From Fragilariopsis cylindrus CCMP1102 (taxonomy: Eukaryota; Bacillariophyta; Bacillariophyceae; Bacillariales; Bacillariaceae): DNA of 64,000 nt. Below the pieces are notes generated by a model. That model worked only from the letters and a program-made list of their open reading frames with translations, made no database searches and was not told the DNA's origin. This document shows positions 30,795 through 40,558 of this stretch, piece by piece; the first letter of the stretch is position 1, and each line of letters begins with the position of its first letter. Both the position numbers and the translations under genes were made by a program. The stretch lies in contig FMBT01000383.1 in NCBI GenBank assembly GCA_900095095.1, positions 62,001 to 126,000 of the forward strand. Reading direction: 5' to 3'.

Positions 30795-33238
30795 CTAGGA
30801 ATCGGTATCAAAAACTCGACTGTTTGAAAGTTTAATCTTTGCCTCCTCTACTTTCTTCAGAACCTTTTGCATGTCACCTACATATGCTACAGTTCTGGTA
30901 AATAAGTAAACATGATCGATGCATTCGGTTAGCTAAGAGATGAATCATAAAAAATCAATATACCGGTTAGATTTTGAAAATAATATACGTACTGGTTCCA
31001 TTGCTGTCTGAATGCTTCCCAAGTTGAGCCTTCGGGTTTGATCAATTCAATATCATCCTCATCTTTAGGATTATCTATTTCTGCATAGTAATCTACCAAG
31101 GGTGCAAGTATATTCACTGATCGTGGAACTTGCTTCAACGCCTCTTCAAGAAGCTTTGTAGGTACTATTCTTCCTGTAACAATTGCTCGTTGCTACATAT
31201 TAAAAAGAAGAAAAAAAAACATCATCAGTTAAGATTCATCAGCGGTTCTTCAATAATAGTAATTCAGTATTATAGACTTACTGCAGCACGATCTAAAACA
31301 GCTTGTCTAGGAGCTGTAACATGAATGATCGCTTGCCGGCATGATCTCGAAGTGATCCATCCTGTAAAACATTCTTTCCTCCCTGCAGGGCTGCAAGGGT
31401 TAAAATCTCGGCCATAAATCCAGCCTATCAGTCAAAAATCACAGGGAAAGAAATTAATTAGAACAACAAAATTCATAAATTACAGATAGTAAAGAAGAAA
31501 TGTATATATATATATATATAAATATATATCCACGTGATTTCATACCTCTTTTCGAGTCAGCTCTCCTGCCCTTTCTGGATTTTCTGTAATGTACAATTGA
31601 TATTCTGGAAGAAGTCTCCTGATCTCGTCAGGATCGACAATAACGAAAGCGGGAAGAGGAAACCATTGTTCCTCCACGAGATACTTCATAGTGTAGCCCT
31701 TTCCAGCTCCCATAGCCCCAGCGGTGAACACGATCCAAGGATCAGTGGCGACTGTGCCGATGTTTCCTTCTTCGTCGAGTATATAGGCTTCGTTGAGCAT
31801 GTCGGTAATGATGGAATCTTGCAACATTTGTCGTTCAAATGTGTAATTTGTATGATAAGAATAGTCAAGTGTTTTACGGATATGAGAATATTTTCCATAT
31901 AAATGCATGTTGTCTGATCTGTTGTTCTCCTCCGAGCTTATTAAGACTGAGAATGGACTTTTTGTCTCCCTAGCCTTTCGTAACGAGAAAGAATTGATTT
32001 CATCTGTTTCCTTAGCTGAAAATGTTTTTTCAGTATCCATCTTTTGTTTTCCTTTCATACCAGGCTTCCATCGACAAGCTTGTAGAAATACAGTCTGAAA
32101 CTTATCCCAGTCCATACCATCCATCAGTGAATAGGAATCTAAGCCATTGTGAATTTCACAGAAAAAGTCAACGCTCGGCTTTATTTTCTCTAAAGATTCC
32201 GTTATTGATTCGAGACTTTTTAAAGTAGTTTCCTCCTCGATTTCTCTGCCCGTTTCTAATGCCTTTTTCTACAATGTTTTATCAGAAAGCATTTTGTTTC
32301 CCGGTTACGATGTATGGTTATAGATGATGCATTTTTTGTTTTGTTTCGTTTTGTAACATCGACACAAATGATAAGATATGTTAGTAATGTCCTATTTGTA
32401 GCAACCATACAAAAAATCCACGTTATGGTGTTGTGTCACACCACACCACACTACACTACACAACACAACACCATACATGTACCACACACACAACGATATG
32501 ACGTACCTTTGCTCGCTTGAAAATGAGCTCAGTGGGTGCATTAATGTGAAATACTGCAAATTTGAAGGATGCAGAACCTAAGAGTTTAATATTATCGATT
32601 AGTTTTGAAAACCAATCAGGATTCCGCATGACAGTGTCAAATACTATATTACGTCCACTTTGAATAGCAGCCAGTAACAACAATTCTGCAATGAAACTAG
32701 ATTCTTTCCTTGTTAGGTCGTTAACAAGGTTTTTATCGTACGTTTCGTATTCTGGTAGATGTCTTCTTATCGCATCGGGATTTACTTGGACAAAACTCAG
32801 AATTGGTAGACGATTTGTTTGAACAAGATCGTGAATGGTATGGATCTTTCCAGCACCTCTCACCCCGACCGTGAAGATCAACCACGGTTCTGTTGGTGTG
32901 ATACACATATCTTTATCTTCTACGTTGTCTAAAAAGTCATCAACAATCGCATTCTGCAACCATGATCGTTCCTTTGTATAATGTTTGTATTGATCAGAAT
33001 CAGATAATATTAGTTTACGTAAATGAGCATATGGACCATTAAAATTTTCTCTTTCGTCGACACCGTAAAGATCTTGTGTAGAAATGGCAGTGGAAAATTT
33101 CTTTAGTGATAAAAAGGCACTTGAGCGGCGAACCATTGTTCGACGACAAGGTACTGTTGATACATGATGATCTAAACAGGTGCCGCCATCATTACTGGTA
33201 TCTCCATCGGGGTAGTATTGGGATGTCGCCATTATCAA
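30795..33238 (-). CDS. Two-lobed zeta-toxin-like P-loop kinase gene, second lobe frameshifted
   Basis: Five exons: 33238-32507, 32268-31546, 31424-31282, 31192-30989, 30932-30795. The predicted protein has two similar lobes, each with a P-loop, a segment with PDEIRR- or PDAIRR-type sequence, an LTRKE segment and a C-terminal helical linker. This order is that of the zeta-toxin/PezT-like kinase fold that also occurs in many eukaryotes with unknown role. Both P-loops are degenerate: GVRGAGKI (125-132) and GAMGAGKG lack the Ser/Thr after Lys. Exon 3 is 143 bases although both flanking junctions need phase 0, so its start and end lie in different frames; compared with lobe 1 it also lacks roughly 16-18 residues. 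The second lobe is therefore broken as read, by real decay, a hidden intron or an assembly error. No antitoxin-like gene adjoins it, and I infer no toxicity. Confidence 0.6.
31502..31529. repeat. (TA)n microsatellite inside an intron
   Basis: TA dinucleotide run in the second intron of the zeta-like gene. Confidence 0.85.
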
Positions 33239-33780
33239 TTCTATTATCTATTGAATTATAGTATTATTATGCTCCAAAAGGAATGTATATAGTACGGTAT
33301 TGACTCTATTCTTCGATGTCGCGTTTCGTCTGTAGATAAACTTCCAACTTCGCCGATACTGTAGTATGATGCTATTGTAGTAGAGCAAATCAAAGATGTG
33401 CTTCTTTTCATTCGATCTTATTGCATGATGCTCAATGTGGTGCATGGCCGAAGATTAAGATTTTTTTGTACAGTATGGTTTTGTTCCATTGAATTTCGAC
33501 ATTATTACGCTAGACGCCCCAAAATGACAACTACCCACTTTCAACTTCCCACCCCCAAATTAATTGAAATCAAATCACACAAAAAGGAAAAGGGAAAAAA
33601 GAATAGAAGAAAAAAAGAGAGATGGGATGAATATAATGAATCATTCGCAATCATTCATCCATCATCCAATCATTCTTCTGTTTTTTGTTTCCGATAGCAA
33701 CATAATTAAGATACTGTAGGAAGAAGGCAGAATCATTATCTTACTAATACAGTAGCAAGTTGAAGTGGCTCATATCAACC
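33239..33780. other. Divergent promoter region with two TACTGTAG copies
   Basis: Between the zeta-like gene (minus) and a small membrane protein gene (plus). TACTGTAG occurs at 33357-33364, 119 bases before the minus-strand start, and at 33712-33719, about 60 bases before the plus-strand start. A purine-rich stretch lies near 33570-33630. Confidence 0.55.
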
Positions 33781-34074
33781 ATGGCGCAACGTGTAGCGGG
33801 TAGTAAGCTCGTATCAGCAGCAGTGTTGGGAACGGTTGGTGTCGTTTGTATTTCTGCAATTTATGTTCCCTTTGTGGCAGATAAAGATCTGTTGAGAGGT
33901 ATGCATGAAGAATCATCGCCACCAACTTCTACCATGCTGCAACAAGAAATCAGGAAACTTCAACAGGAGGGGATACTACGGAGCGACGATGACGACAGCA
34001 ATATCGGTAACATCCCCGGAATGAAGCCGGCTGATACACCACAGAAGAAGAGTATGTGGGGATATTTTAAATAG
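33781..34074 (+). CDS. Small single-pass membrane protein, unknown function
   Basis: 97 residues from ATG at 33781, which has a good start context (AACCATGGCG); an earlier in-frame ATG at 33760 would add seven residues. A membrane helix spans about 10-30 (KLVSAAVLGTVGVVCISAIY), then FVADKDLLRGMHEES, a short helix LQQEIRKLQQEG, an acidic loop and the tail KKSMWGYFK. The size and layout resemble small mitochondrial inner-membrane or assembly-factor proteins, but I do not recognise a family and location is a guess. Confidence 0.6.
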   Translation: MAQRVAGSKLVSAAVLGTVGVVCISAIYVPFVADKDLLRGMHEESSPPTSTMLQQEIRKLQQEGILRSDDDDSNIGNIPGMKPADTPQKKSMWGYFK

Positions 34075-34369
34075 AGAAAGAAGAAGATGCAAAACTGCTG
34101 GATTAATTCTCATTCAATATAATATCTTAATCAATATAAATAATAAATATACCGTGAAAGTGTTGAATGCGAATTCACGGGTTTTCGTTGAGGAGTGAAT
34201 CGAATCATTCGTCAGAATGAATGAATATACAAACAAATATGTCGCATTCCAATATTTACGCGTACTGTATTGATCGGTTATATTCATTATAGCAGTCGTT
34301 CGTGTATAACGAATAAAGGTGTGCATGATGACACAATAGTAATATATATAAGCCGAGTTTAAATTTTAA

Positions 34370-35470
34370 TTAAATTGGTTGATGTATAGGAATATTCCCA
34401 CGAAATCCTGTCCCGATAAGCATCTCTTGACCCATCATCATAATATCCACTGAATCGTTGAATTCATCCATGGCAGATAAGACAATCTTATGAAGTCCAG
34501 ATGATAAAGCAATTTTTCGTATTTCCCAAGGATCCCATTCAATTCCCTCTGTACTTTGATTTTCTCTCAGTAGATCAAACAAGAGAGCGATACCATGACG
34601 ATTGCATTCTAGACTAGTTCGATTGTTCTCAATGAGTGTACAAATTGTTTGTATTCCTTGTGCCTTGATAAGTCTCAACTTGATAAAAATTTGATCGTAA
34701 CATAAAGTAAAAATCGCCCAAAGGACCCAGTTTGACACATCCTCGTGTAGTCTGAACCAATTTCCAGTTTCCAGGATAAGTTCTAGGCCGCCCTCCGAAA
34801 CTATTATAGATGATAGATGTAAACCGCCTTCATCGTTATTACAAGCAGCTCCAAGGAATAGACAACCCTTGCGAAGAATTTCTGCCAACAATTCTTCCTT
34901 TGTTTCATCTTTTTCTTTTTTCGCTCGAATCAATGCTTTTTTCAGTACAATAATCGGCTTATCCAATCCGTAATCTTCTTTCTGATATTTAAATCTTCTA
35001 CGGACACTTTTATTGCCCGCTATTAGTGCCAATAACGATATTGATCCAGCAACAATTTGGTCATTTTCTGGATATAAACGAATTGTCGTATATGAAATTT
35101 GTTGATACAGCAGTGACAGTTTATCATCTTTGCGGTCTGATCTATTACTATTATTATATTTCCGACCAAGAGCTGATAGACCTTCAACATAGTATTCGAT
35201 TCGTTTTTCTTCGTCGTTAATTTCAATCTTTGGTAGTTGTTCCAATTCAGTAATCAAAGCCTCTGGAGTAAGAATATTGAAACGAATTTCAAGCTTGTCT
35301 GATTCGTTTGTGAATAATTCCGATGCGCCTATAGCAAGAGCTAGAACAATCGAAAAACCTCCCCATAAGAGCTGCCCCGATAATAATAATGGAAATCCTA
35401 ATAGTAAAAGAAAAGAGGTGAACGTTAGACCACCCTTCTCAGCTATAAACAAATTTGTTCGAATTTTCAT
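34370..35470 (-). CDS. Membrane-anchored armadillo-like protein, unknown function
   Basis: 366 residues, single exon. Two adjacent hydrophobic segments (about 15-32 and 34-50: FTSFLLLLGFPLLLSGQLLW then FSIVLALAIG) form a hairpin anchor near the N-terminus. The remainder is all-alpha and Leu/Ile-rich with repeats that look armadillo- or HEAT-like (SLLALIAGNKSVRRRF, ILRKGCLFLGAACNNDEGGL, GIQTICTLIENN, GIALLFDLLRENQSTEGIEW). No catalytic motif visible. The C-terminus ends RGNIPIHQPI. Function unknown; probably an organelle or ER membrane protein with a soluble helical domain. Confidence 0.65.
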   Translation of the reverse strand: MKIRTNLFIAEKGGLTFTSFLLLLGFPLLLSGQLLWGGFSIVLALAIGASELFTNESDKLEIRFNILTPEALITELEQLPKIEINDEEKRIEYYVEGLSALGRKYNNSNRSDRKDDKLSLLYQQISYTTIRLYPENDQIVAGSISLLALIAGNKSVRRRFKYQKEDYGLDKPIIVLKKALIRAKKEKDETKEELLAEILRKGCLFLGAACNNDEGGLHLSSIIVSEGGLELILETGNWFRLHEDVSNWVLWAIFTLCYDQIFIKLRLIKAQGIQTICTLIENNRTSLECNRHGIALLFDLLRENQSTEGIEWDPWEIRKIALSSGLHKIVLSAMDEFNDSVDIMMMGQEMLIGTGFRGNIPIHQPI

Positions 35471-35854
35471 ATTGTTGAAAATACTCGTCCGTATTTTTTT
35501 TAAGATTTAATTCGACAGCCCTCTTTGTAGTGGTTATTCCAGCAAAAAATAATTCCGCTCAAGCGAATCCCGTTATCCTTATTACTACTATCGTATACTG
35601 TAGAGTGTGAGCGATCCACTGATATGCGCATCGTTAATAGTTGAATTTTATGGTTGTGCCATGGTGGCGTTTGCTTTAATATTTTTATTTTTTATTTCAC
35701 AAAATTCAAACTACAATTTTATTATATTGAAGGATACGATACTTATCAAAAAGAAACTAAATTAATCAAAATGAGATAGAAATAGAAATAAAAGAATAGA
35801 AATCAATCAATGTTTTCATGTACAAGAAGTACAATTGTACAGTACAATACATGT

Positions 35855-36148
35855 TTAAGGTTTAATGTTCCTAGCACATTCAATTTTCTGTACACTTTTT
35901 TGATAGACAAAGTATTCACAAATGAATGATGGAAAATCTAACAATAGATGCCAGGTCCAGAATAGAAGACGAAAGTAATAAAACATCAGAATGAAAAGTA
36001 GGTAGAAAAGCTGATTATGCACAGGCAGCAAATTTATGGAAGGAGTTTGACTTATCAGTACTATGACAGCAGCTACACTGACAAAAACAAAACTAATATA
36101 TAACTGTTCCCAATGCAATCCTACTGCGCTTGCTGCTTGACAACACAC
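35855..36148 (-). CDS. Possible hydrophobic protein fragment (doubtful)
   Basis: A 97-codon frame with about three hydrophobic segments (FVFVSVAAVIVLISQTP, LFYLLFILMFYYF, LLFWTWHLLL) and a charged tail. Its only initiator is GTG, directly after a stop, so if real it is probably a downstream exon or a remnant of a membrane protein. AT-rich DNA can produce such hydrophobic frames by chance, hence the low score. Confidence 0.22.
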   Translation of the reverse strand: MCCQAASAVGLHWEQLYISFVFVSVAAVIVLISQTPSINLLPVHNQLFYLLFILMFYYFRLLFWTWHLLLDFPSFICEYFVYQKSVQKIECARNIKP

Positions 36149-36262
36149 TACTCACAGTGAATGTGAAGTCAGTGCATCAGTCCAAAAAATCTTGGCTTTT
36201 ATTGAAGATTGGTGGATTGGGTCATGTATGTATTCGTACAAGCCTCTGGTGCATTTTTGGTA

Positions 36263-36305
36263 CATATATATATATATATATATATATATGGTGTGTGTGT
36301 GTGTG
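36263..36305. repeat. (TA)n(TG)n microsatellite
   Basis: TA dinucleotide run followed by TG dinucleotides, same structure as the repeat at 15919-15960. Confidence 0.88.
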
Positions 36306-36901
36306 GATATATATCATGGTGTGTCTATTAGTAGTCGTTCTCGTCCACTCACACCATCGCTTCAAGTGTTTTTCAAAGCATGCGCGAAAGAACAACCGTT
36401 GAAAAATTAAAGTTAACGCTTTTAAACGTTTATTTCGGTTACGTCCTATAGTAATCTAACCAAAGAATCCTAAAAAGAAAATTTCTTAAACGGGGCGAGT
36501 CAAAAATACGTGGACATTCATTTTCTCGCGGACTACGGCTTGTAAAACCTACCTACAGTAATTACTTAATTTCTTCTCTTTGTTTCATAGCTACGGTTCT
36601 GTCGGTTGTAAATGGGACTTGCACATGTTGTCACTGTTACAGTTACACATGTTGTACCTGTAGTCGACATCTGAATTCGAAAGACGTTTCATCAATCGCT
36701 TCATCGAACAGAATAGAAAGCACAATAGAAATACCGTATACCAATAACAACATACTGTAGTACAATATATACAGATACCACAACAATTTTACCAAACAGT
36801 ACACGCAGTTTGTGATTCAAACAACATGGCATCAGCATCAATGTTCGCAGATTTTGAATCTTTCTTTTCATTAACACCGACCGAAAACCAAAATCGAAGA
36901 A

Positions 36902-37429
36902 GTGACAGGTCGTCCACAATATTTCGGGCGACGGGGGAAAAGTGTCGTATTCTCTAAGAGAGTGAAAGTTCTAGAAATTCCTAGCGCAAGACATCTTACT
37001 AGAAAGGAAAAACAAGCTCTCTGGCACTCAGAACCTTGTGAAGATAATAGTAGCAATGGTGTTAAAGTTTCCAAGATGCGACAGCTGCTCTGTGTTGTCC
37101 CCGGTATGGTGGACCAACGAGATGATGATGCAAATGAGCAAGAAGAAGACGAAGACGTAGACGATCAAGGGTTCTATAATCCAGAAGAGAGGAAACAACT
37201 ACCAGTTACCGCAGTCCTAATGGAACAAAGAAGTCAAAGAGAATCAGGAATAGAAGATGAAAACTTCATTGCTAAAATATATAGGCAATGTTCAGCTCAT
37301 TCAACGATGAAGGCCCAAATAAGGGCAATGCAAGATGAACAAGAAGCGAGAGACTACTATAATATACGAAAAGAAAGTAAAGGTAGAAGGAAATCGAAAA
37401 AACTATTTTCTCGGATACTAGTGAGATAA
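36902..37429 (+). CDS. Diatom-type small charged protein, 5' end unresolved
   Basis: About 180 residues. The frame lacks an in-frame ATG: it is open from shortly after a TAA near 36870, while the nearest good ATG (36826, MASASMFADFESFFSL) is in another frame that ends soon after. Either a small intron or a sequence error separates them. The protein opens with SVVFSKRVKVLEIPSARHLT and RKEKQALWHSE, a V.F...V.V..I......EEK..LW pattern that I know from many uncharacterised diatom proteins. The middle is Glu/Asp-rich, and the C-terminus is helical and basic (AHSTMKAQIRAMQDEQEARD, ending KSKKLFSRILVR). Function unknown. Confidence 0.55.
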   Translation: MTGRPQYFGRRGKSVVFSKRVKVLEIPSARHLTRKEKQALWHSEPCEDNSSNGVKVSKMRQLLCVVPGMVDQRDDDANEQEEDEDVDDQGFYNPEERKQLPVTAVLMEQRSQRESGIEDENFIAKIYRQCSAHSTMKAQIRAMQDEQEARDYYNIRKESKGRRKSKKLFSRILVR

Positions 37430-38996
37430 ACTTAGGGAAGTTTCAGTAGTAGTAACAAAAAAGGGAGGGTGAAAAAAGAAAAGTTGATACTGCAATGTCA
37501 AGTTTCCTCGGGGGAAATCTAATACTTGATTTTATAGTAATAATAATAATAATAATAATGATAGAAAGATAACCTATTACTTTTCGTATTCGTAGATCTA
37601 CAGAATCTGCTAGTTTATTTTGTCCCAATAATGGGACGGTATGTCGGATTGTATTCTTGTGGTTTTGGAATGAATAAATACTGACTAGAAAATGTTGCCT
37701 GATTGATAGAATCCGCTAACTAATTTTGTCTGAATGGGACGATTTCGAAAAGCCGTTTATATATCTATTTGTCGCATAAAAACTAGCAAAATTTGGCCTT
37801 TTATTTAACTACTTTCAGAAAACAAATGAACTGTAGGATATCTATTTTTAGTACTTCCAGTTGGCATCCTGTGTTCAAATAGAGCTGCACCTTAAATTTC
37901 GATCCTTGTCGACAACCCTAAAATGGCACATAGTTGATTAGACTCTTTGAAAATCAAATACCGCACATAATTAGTCCTTTAATCTTTTGATAAACCATCA
38001 TGTATATCTTTCAATCTTGTGATGAAGTCAAACTGTCTTTCTTTTCTTACTGATGGGCTATATAAGATGTTCCTCCAAGATAATGTAGGTTATACAATAT
38101 AAGATATTGCTGTGGTAGAGTTTCGTAAAGTAGCTTTCTCATCTTGTGTTCTAAACAGGTGGGATGTACCAAACAAACCAATATCGCAAATAAGGCAAGA
38201 GAAATGAAACAAAACACTAGGGTAATATTGTTTATTTCACATTTTGCAAATGCATAATTACTAGTAGTTATTATCTCTAAATGAATTGCGGTATTATAAT
38301 TTATAGAATACTAATTATAATTACTGTATTTAAGAAAAAGCAAAGACATCTTTCATATCATTTCTTGTCTCTTATCAAGCTCTTAATAGATGGCAAGTCA
38401 ATGTGCCTCGTTGTTCGTTTCACAAACGATCCTGAAACAGGATTCTAATAGTCTTACTCTTCGGACTGTTAGATTCTATTATGACTGGAAGGGACCCTTG
38501 AAAGACTACTGCGGTTGTTCTACCAGGTTACTCACCCTTCTTGAACACAAGATCTTCCTTCCGAAAGATGGTTCCCTTTCTGTAGATATCTCTATTAATA
38601 CTGCTATCGCAATATAACGGTTGTTCAAACGCAAAAGGTTGTTATTAACACACTTGTTTATTTAGTCTATGGTTATTACAATTCATCAACAATAAAAGAG
38701 AGAGATAGTTCATTTCTTGTCATCTGTTCTTTTCTTGTATGTTGGTATTGTATTGTGGTAAACGGTAACTTCGTATACAACGTTATTCGTAACATCACTT
38801 CGCCTAATACATATATATTAGTGGTTCGGCAGACACTTCTCCTGTTCCTGCTTCGACTTTGCGGACACTTCTCATATTCGTGCTTTGACTTCAACTGGTC
38901 ATCTTCAGTAATGATTAATTCCGATACTGCGTCCAACATCTACTTTTACTAACATCGACGGGCCTATGTATTATAGACTCGGGTATCGTGTATGAT
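37430..38996. other. Intergenic region, about 1.6 kb
   Basis: No gene supported. It contains a degenerate direct repeat (37601-37639 and 37706-37742: gAATC.GCTA...TTTTGTC..AATGGGAC) and a TAATAA run near 37540. A 75-codon frame at 38390-38617 has no domain. Confidence 0.45.
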
Positions 38997-39926
38997 TTAA
39001 CACTCGTGCTTTTTCGGCATCTTGATCTTTGATTTTTCTACAAGTGACACTCTGGTTTCAAGTCCGAAAATCTTCACTTCTGCAAGACTTGTTTGACGTT
39101 CTTGTTTCTCCAACGCAATGATTGAAAATTTATGATTCTTGCCGAAGTCATAGGTCATGTGAATTTTATCGCCTTTCTCTATAGCCACTGCGTGTAAAGA
39201 AACAGCTCCTCCAGTGACAGGTTCTTCGTCGTCATCGTCTCCCCAACCACGCGGGGGTTTGGTATGTGGATCAAATCCAGATCCCTGGAGCTTTCTCCAT
39301 TTCCCTCTTGCGTTCGGTTCACGTTTGGCTCTATCAAAGTCGGACCAATCAAGTCCAGCTGCATCTAATCTGTCTTGATGACGCTTACGTTGTCTTTCAG
39401 TATAAGTGGATGGATCGGAACTAGCTTGTCCCATTTGTACCATCATTCCGATATCTGTTCCAAAGATTTCACACCACAACTTTCCCGCTCCTGCTCTTAA
39501 AGGTCCTCTTGCTGGCATTTTACATTCAAAAAGGTGTGTTGGGTCCCATTTTATATGGTAAAGGAAGGAACTTACTAAGCGTTGTATGCATTCACGACTG
39601 TCAATTTCTAAAATCACGAAAGGTAGATCAGTTTGAAGACGATCCAGTAAAACCTTTTTGGACCCATCGGTAGGCAGTTTACGAAATTGTAACAATTCCT
39701 TAATGCGAGAAACTTTGGAAGTTTTGATCGAGGAAGGTAAAGGTTTAGATGGATCGCCAAACATACACTTGAAGGTGTATACCGTTGATGAAGACTTTGA
39801 ATTGTCTGAAATATCTTTGGACCATCCACGAAACTCCGTTGTCTTTAGTCGTTTTTTATTGCCGTCATGATCACCTTCCTCCTTGTTGTGGTCGGGTTCA
39901 TTAATTGGTGAACGTTTACCAGACAT
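38997..39926 (-). CDS. SAP-domain protein with plasmid pRiA4b ORF-3-like domain
   Basis: 309 residues, single exon. A basic, probably nuclear N-terminus (KRSPINE, NKKRLK) precedes a SAP domain at about 70-100 (KVSRIKELLQFRKLPTDGSK, then KVLLDRL), a helix-turn-helix that binds AT-rich DNA. The rest resembles the pRiA4b ORF-3-like fold found in bacterial and plasmid proteins: an opening strand FVILEID, a helix, HIKWDPTHLFECKM (the W...HL..F block), a long linker with acidic loop, then EKGDKIHMTYDFGKNHKFSI, the conserved GD...Y.YDFG..W.H motif. The usual Trp after the DFG motif is replaced by Lys/Phe. The combination suggests a DNA-associated role; the biochemical activity of pRiA4b-like domains is unknown. 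Confidence 0.7.
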   Translation of the reverse strand: MSGKRSPINEPDHNKEEGDHDGNKKRLKTTEFRGWSKDISDNSKSSSTVYTFKCMFGDPSKPLPSSIKTSKVSRIKELLQFRKLPTDGSKKVLLDRLQTDLPFVILEIDSRECIQRLVSSFLYHIKWDPTHLFECKMPARGPLRAGAGKLWCEIFGTDIGMMVQMGQASSDPSTYTERQRKRHQDRLDAAGLDWSDFDRAKREPNARGKWRKLQGSGFDPHTKPPRGWGDDDDEEPVTGGAVSLHAVAIEKGDKIHMTYDFGKNHKFSIIALEKQERQTSLAEVKIFGLETRVSLVEKSKIKMPKKHEC

Positions 39927-40558
39927 TTTACAATAATTCTTCTTCCTCTTGAGTTTTTATGCTGTTGCACAGATATATAACAATGGCAACACGATATTGA
40001 GAATACAATACAGTAAGAAGTATGGTGTATGTGACATGTGACGATTGACGATAACTGTGTGTACAAAGAAGTCTTGATACGACGATGACGACGAGCCAAA
40101 AAATTGGGAGGTCTTGAGGTCAATAAAATATTAGTGTGGCGCACAGACTTGCATCTAGAGCCCTAAGCCATTTGACTTTGTTTATGTTTATGTTTTGGTG
40201 AATTACAATAGAAACGTACTGAACACCGGACCTAAACGTACGTGTCGTTTATGTTTGTTTATATTTATGTTTAGTATCCGTCGATGGAGCAATCCAAAAC
40301 TCAAATACGCAAATCAAATTTGCGATCACCTAATGGATGATTCCCGAATTCAATTAATCCTACACGCACAGAATCCTTTGACTTGATTTGTGTGTTTCTG
40401 AAAAAATGACAAAAAATATGGCGCGCTAGTCTGTACGACGTCCGTTCGTTAGTTACTGTACCTATTTGATCCTCTACAAAATTACTCGTTGATATTACTA
40501 CATGATACTGTACGATATTCAGTATGTTCATGTAACACCCATTATTCCGATGCTAAAG
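39927..40558. other. Divergent promoter region
   Basis: Between the SAP gene (minus) and the RusA-like gene (plus). TACTGTAC words near 40455 and 40505 resemble the recurrent TACTGTAG element. No coding sequence supported. Confidence 0.45.

Larger units (their letters stand above)
35471..36825. other. Intergenic region with microsatellites and doubtful small frames
   Basis: About 1.35 kb. TACTGTAG at 35596-35603 (126 bases upstream of the minus-strand gene), CTACAGTA at 36553-36560 and TACTGTAG at 36753-36760 (about 70 bases before a plus-strand ATG). A (TA)n(TG)n repeat lies at 36263-36305. One hydrophobic minus-strand frame is listed separately. Confidence 0.5.

Noticed and set aside
30795-33238. 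Toxin-antitoxin pair
   Set aside because: The kinase-like lobes are in a spliced nuclear gene with degenerate P-loops and no adjacent antitoxin-like gene, so a toxin-antitoxin system is not supported.
38390-38617. 75-codon plus-strand frame
   Set aside because: No recognisable domain and no neighbouring gene context; may be chance in a gene-poor stretch.
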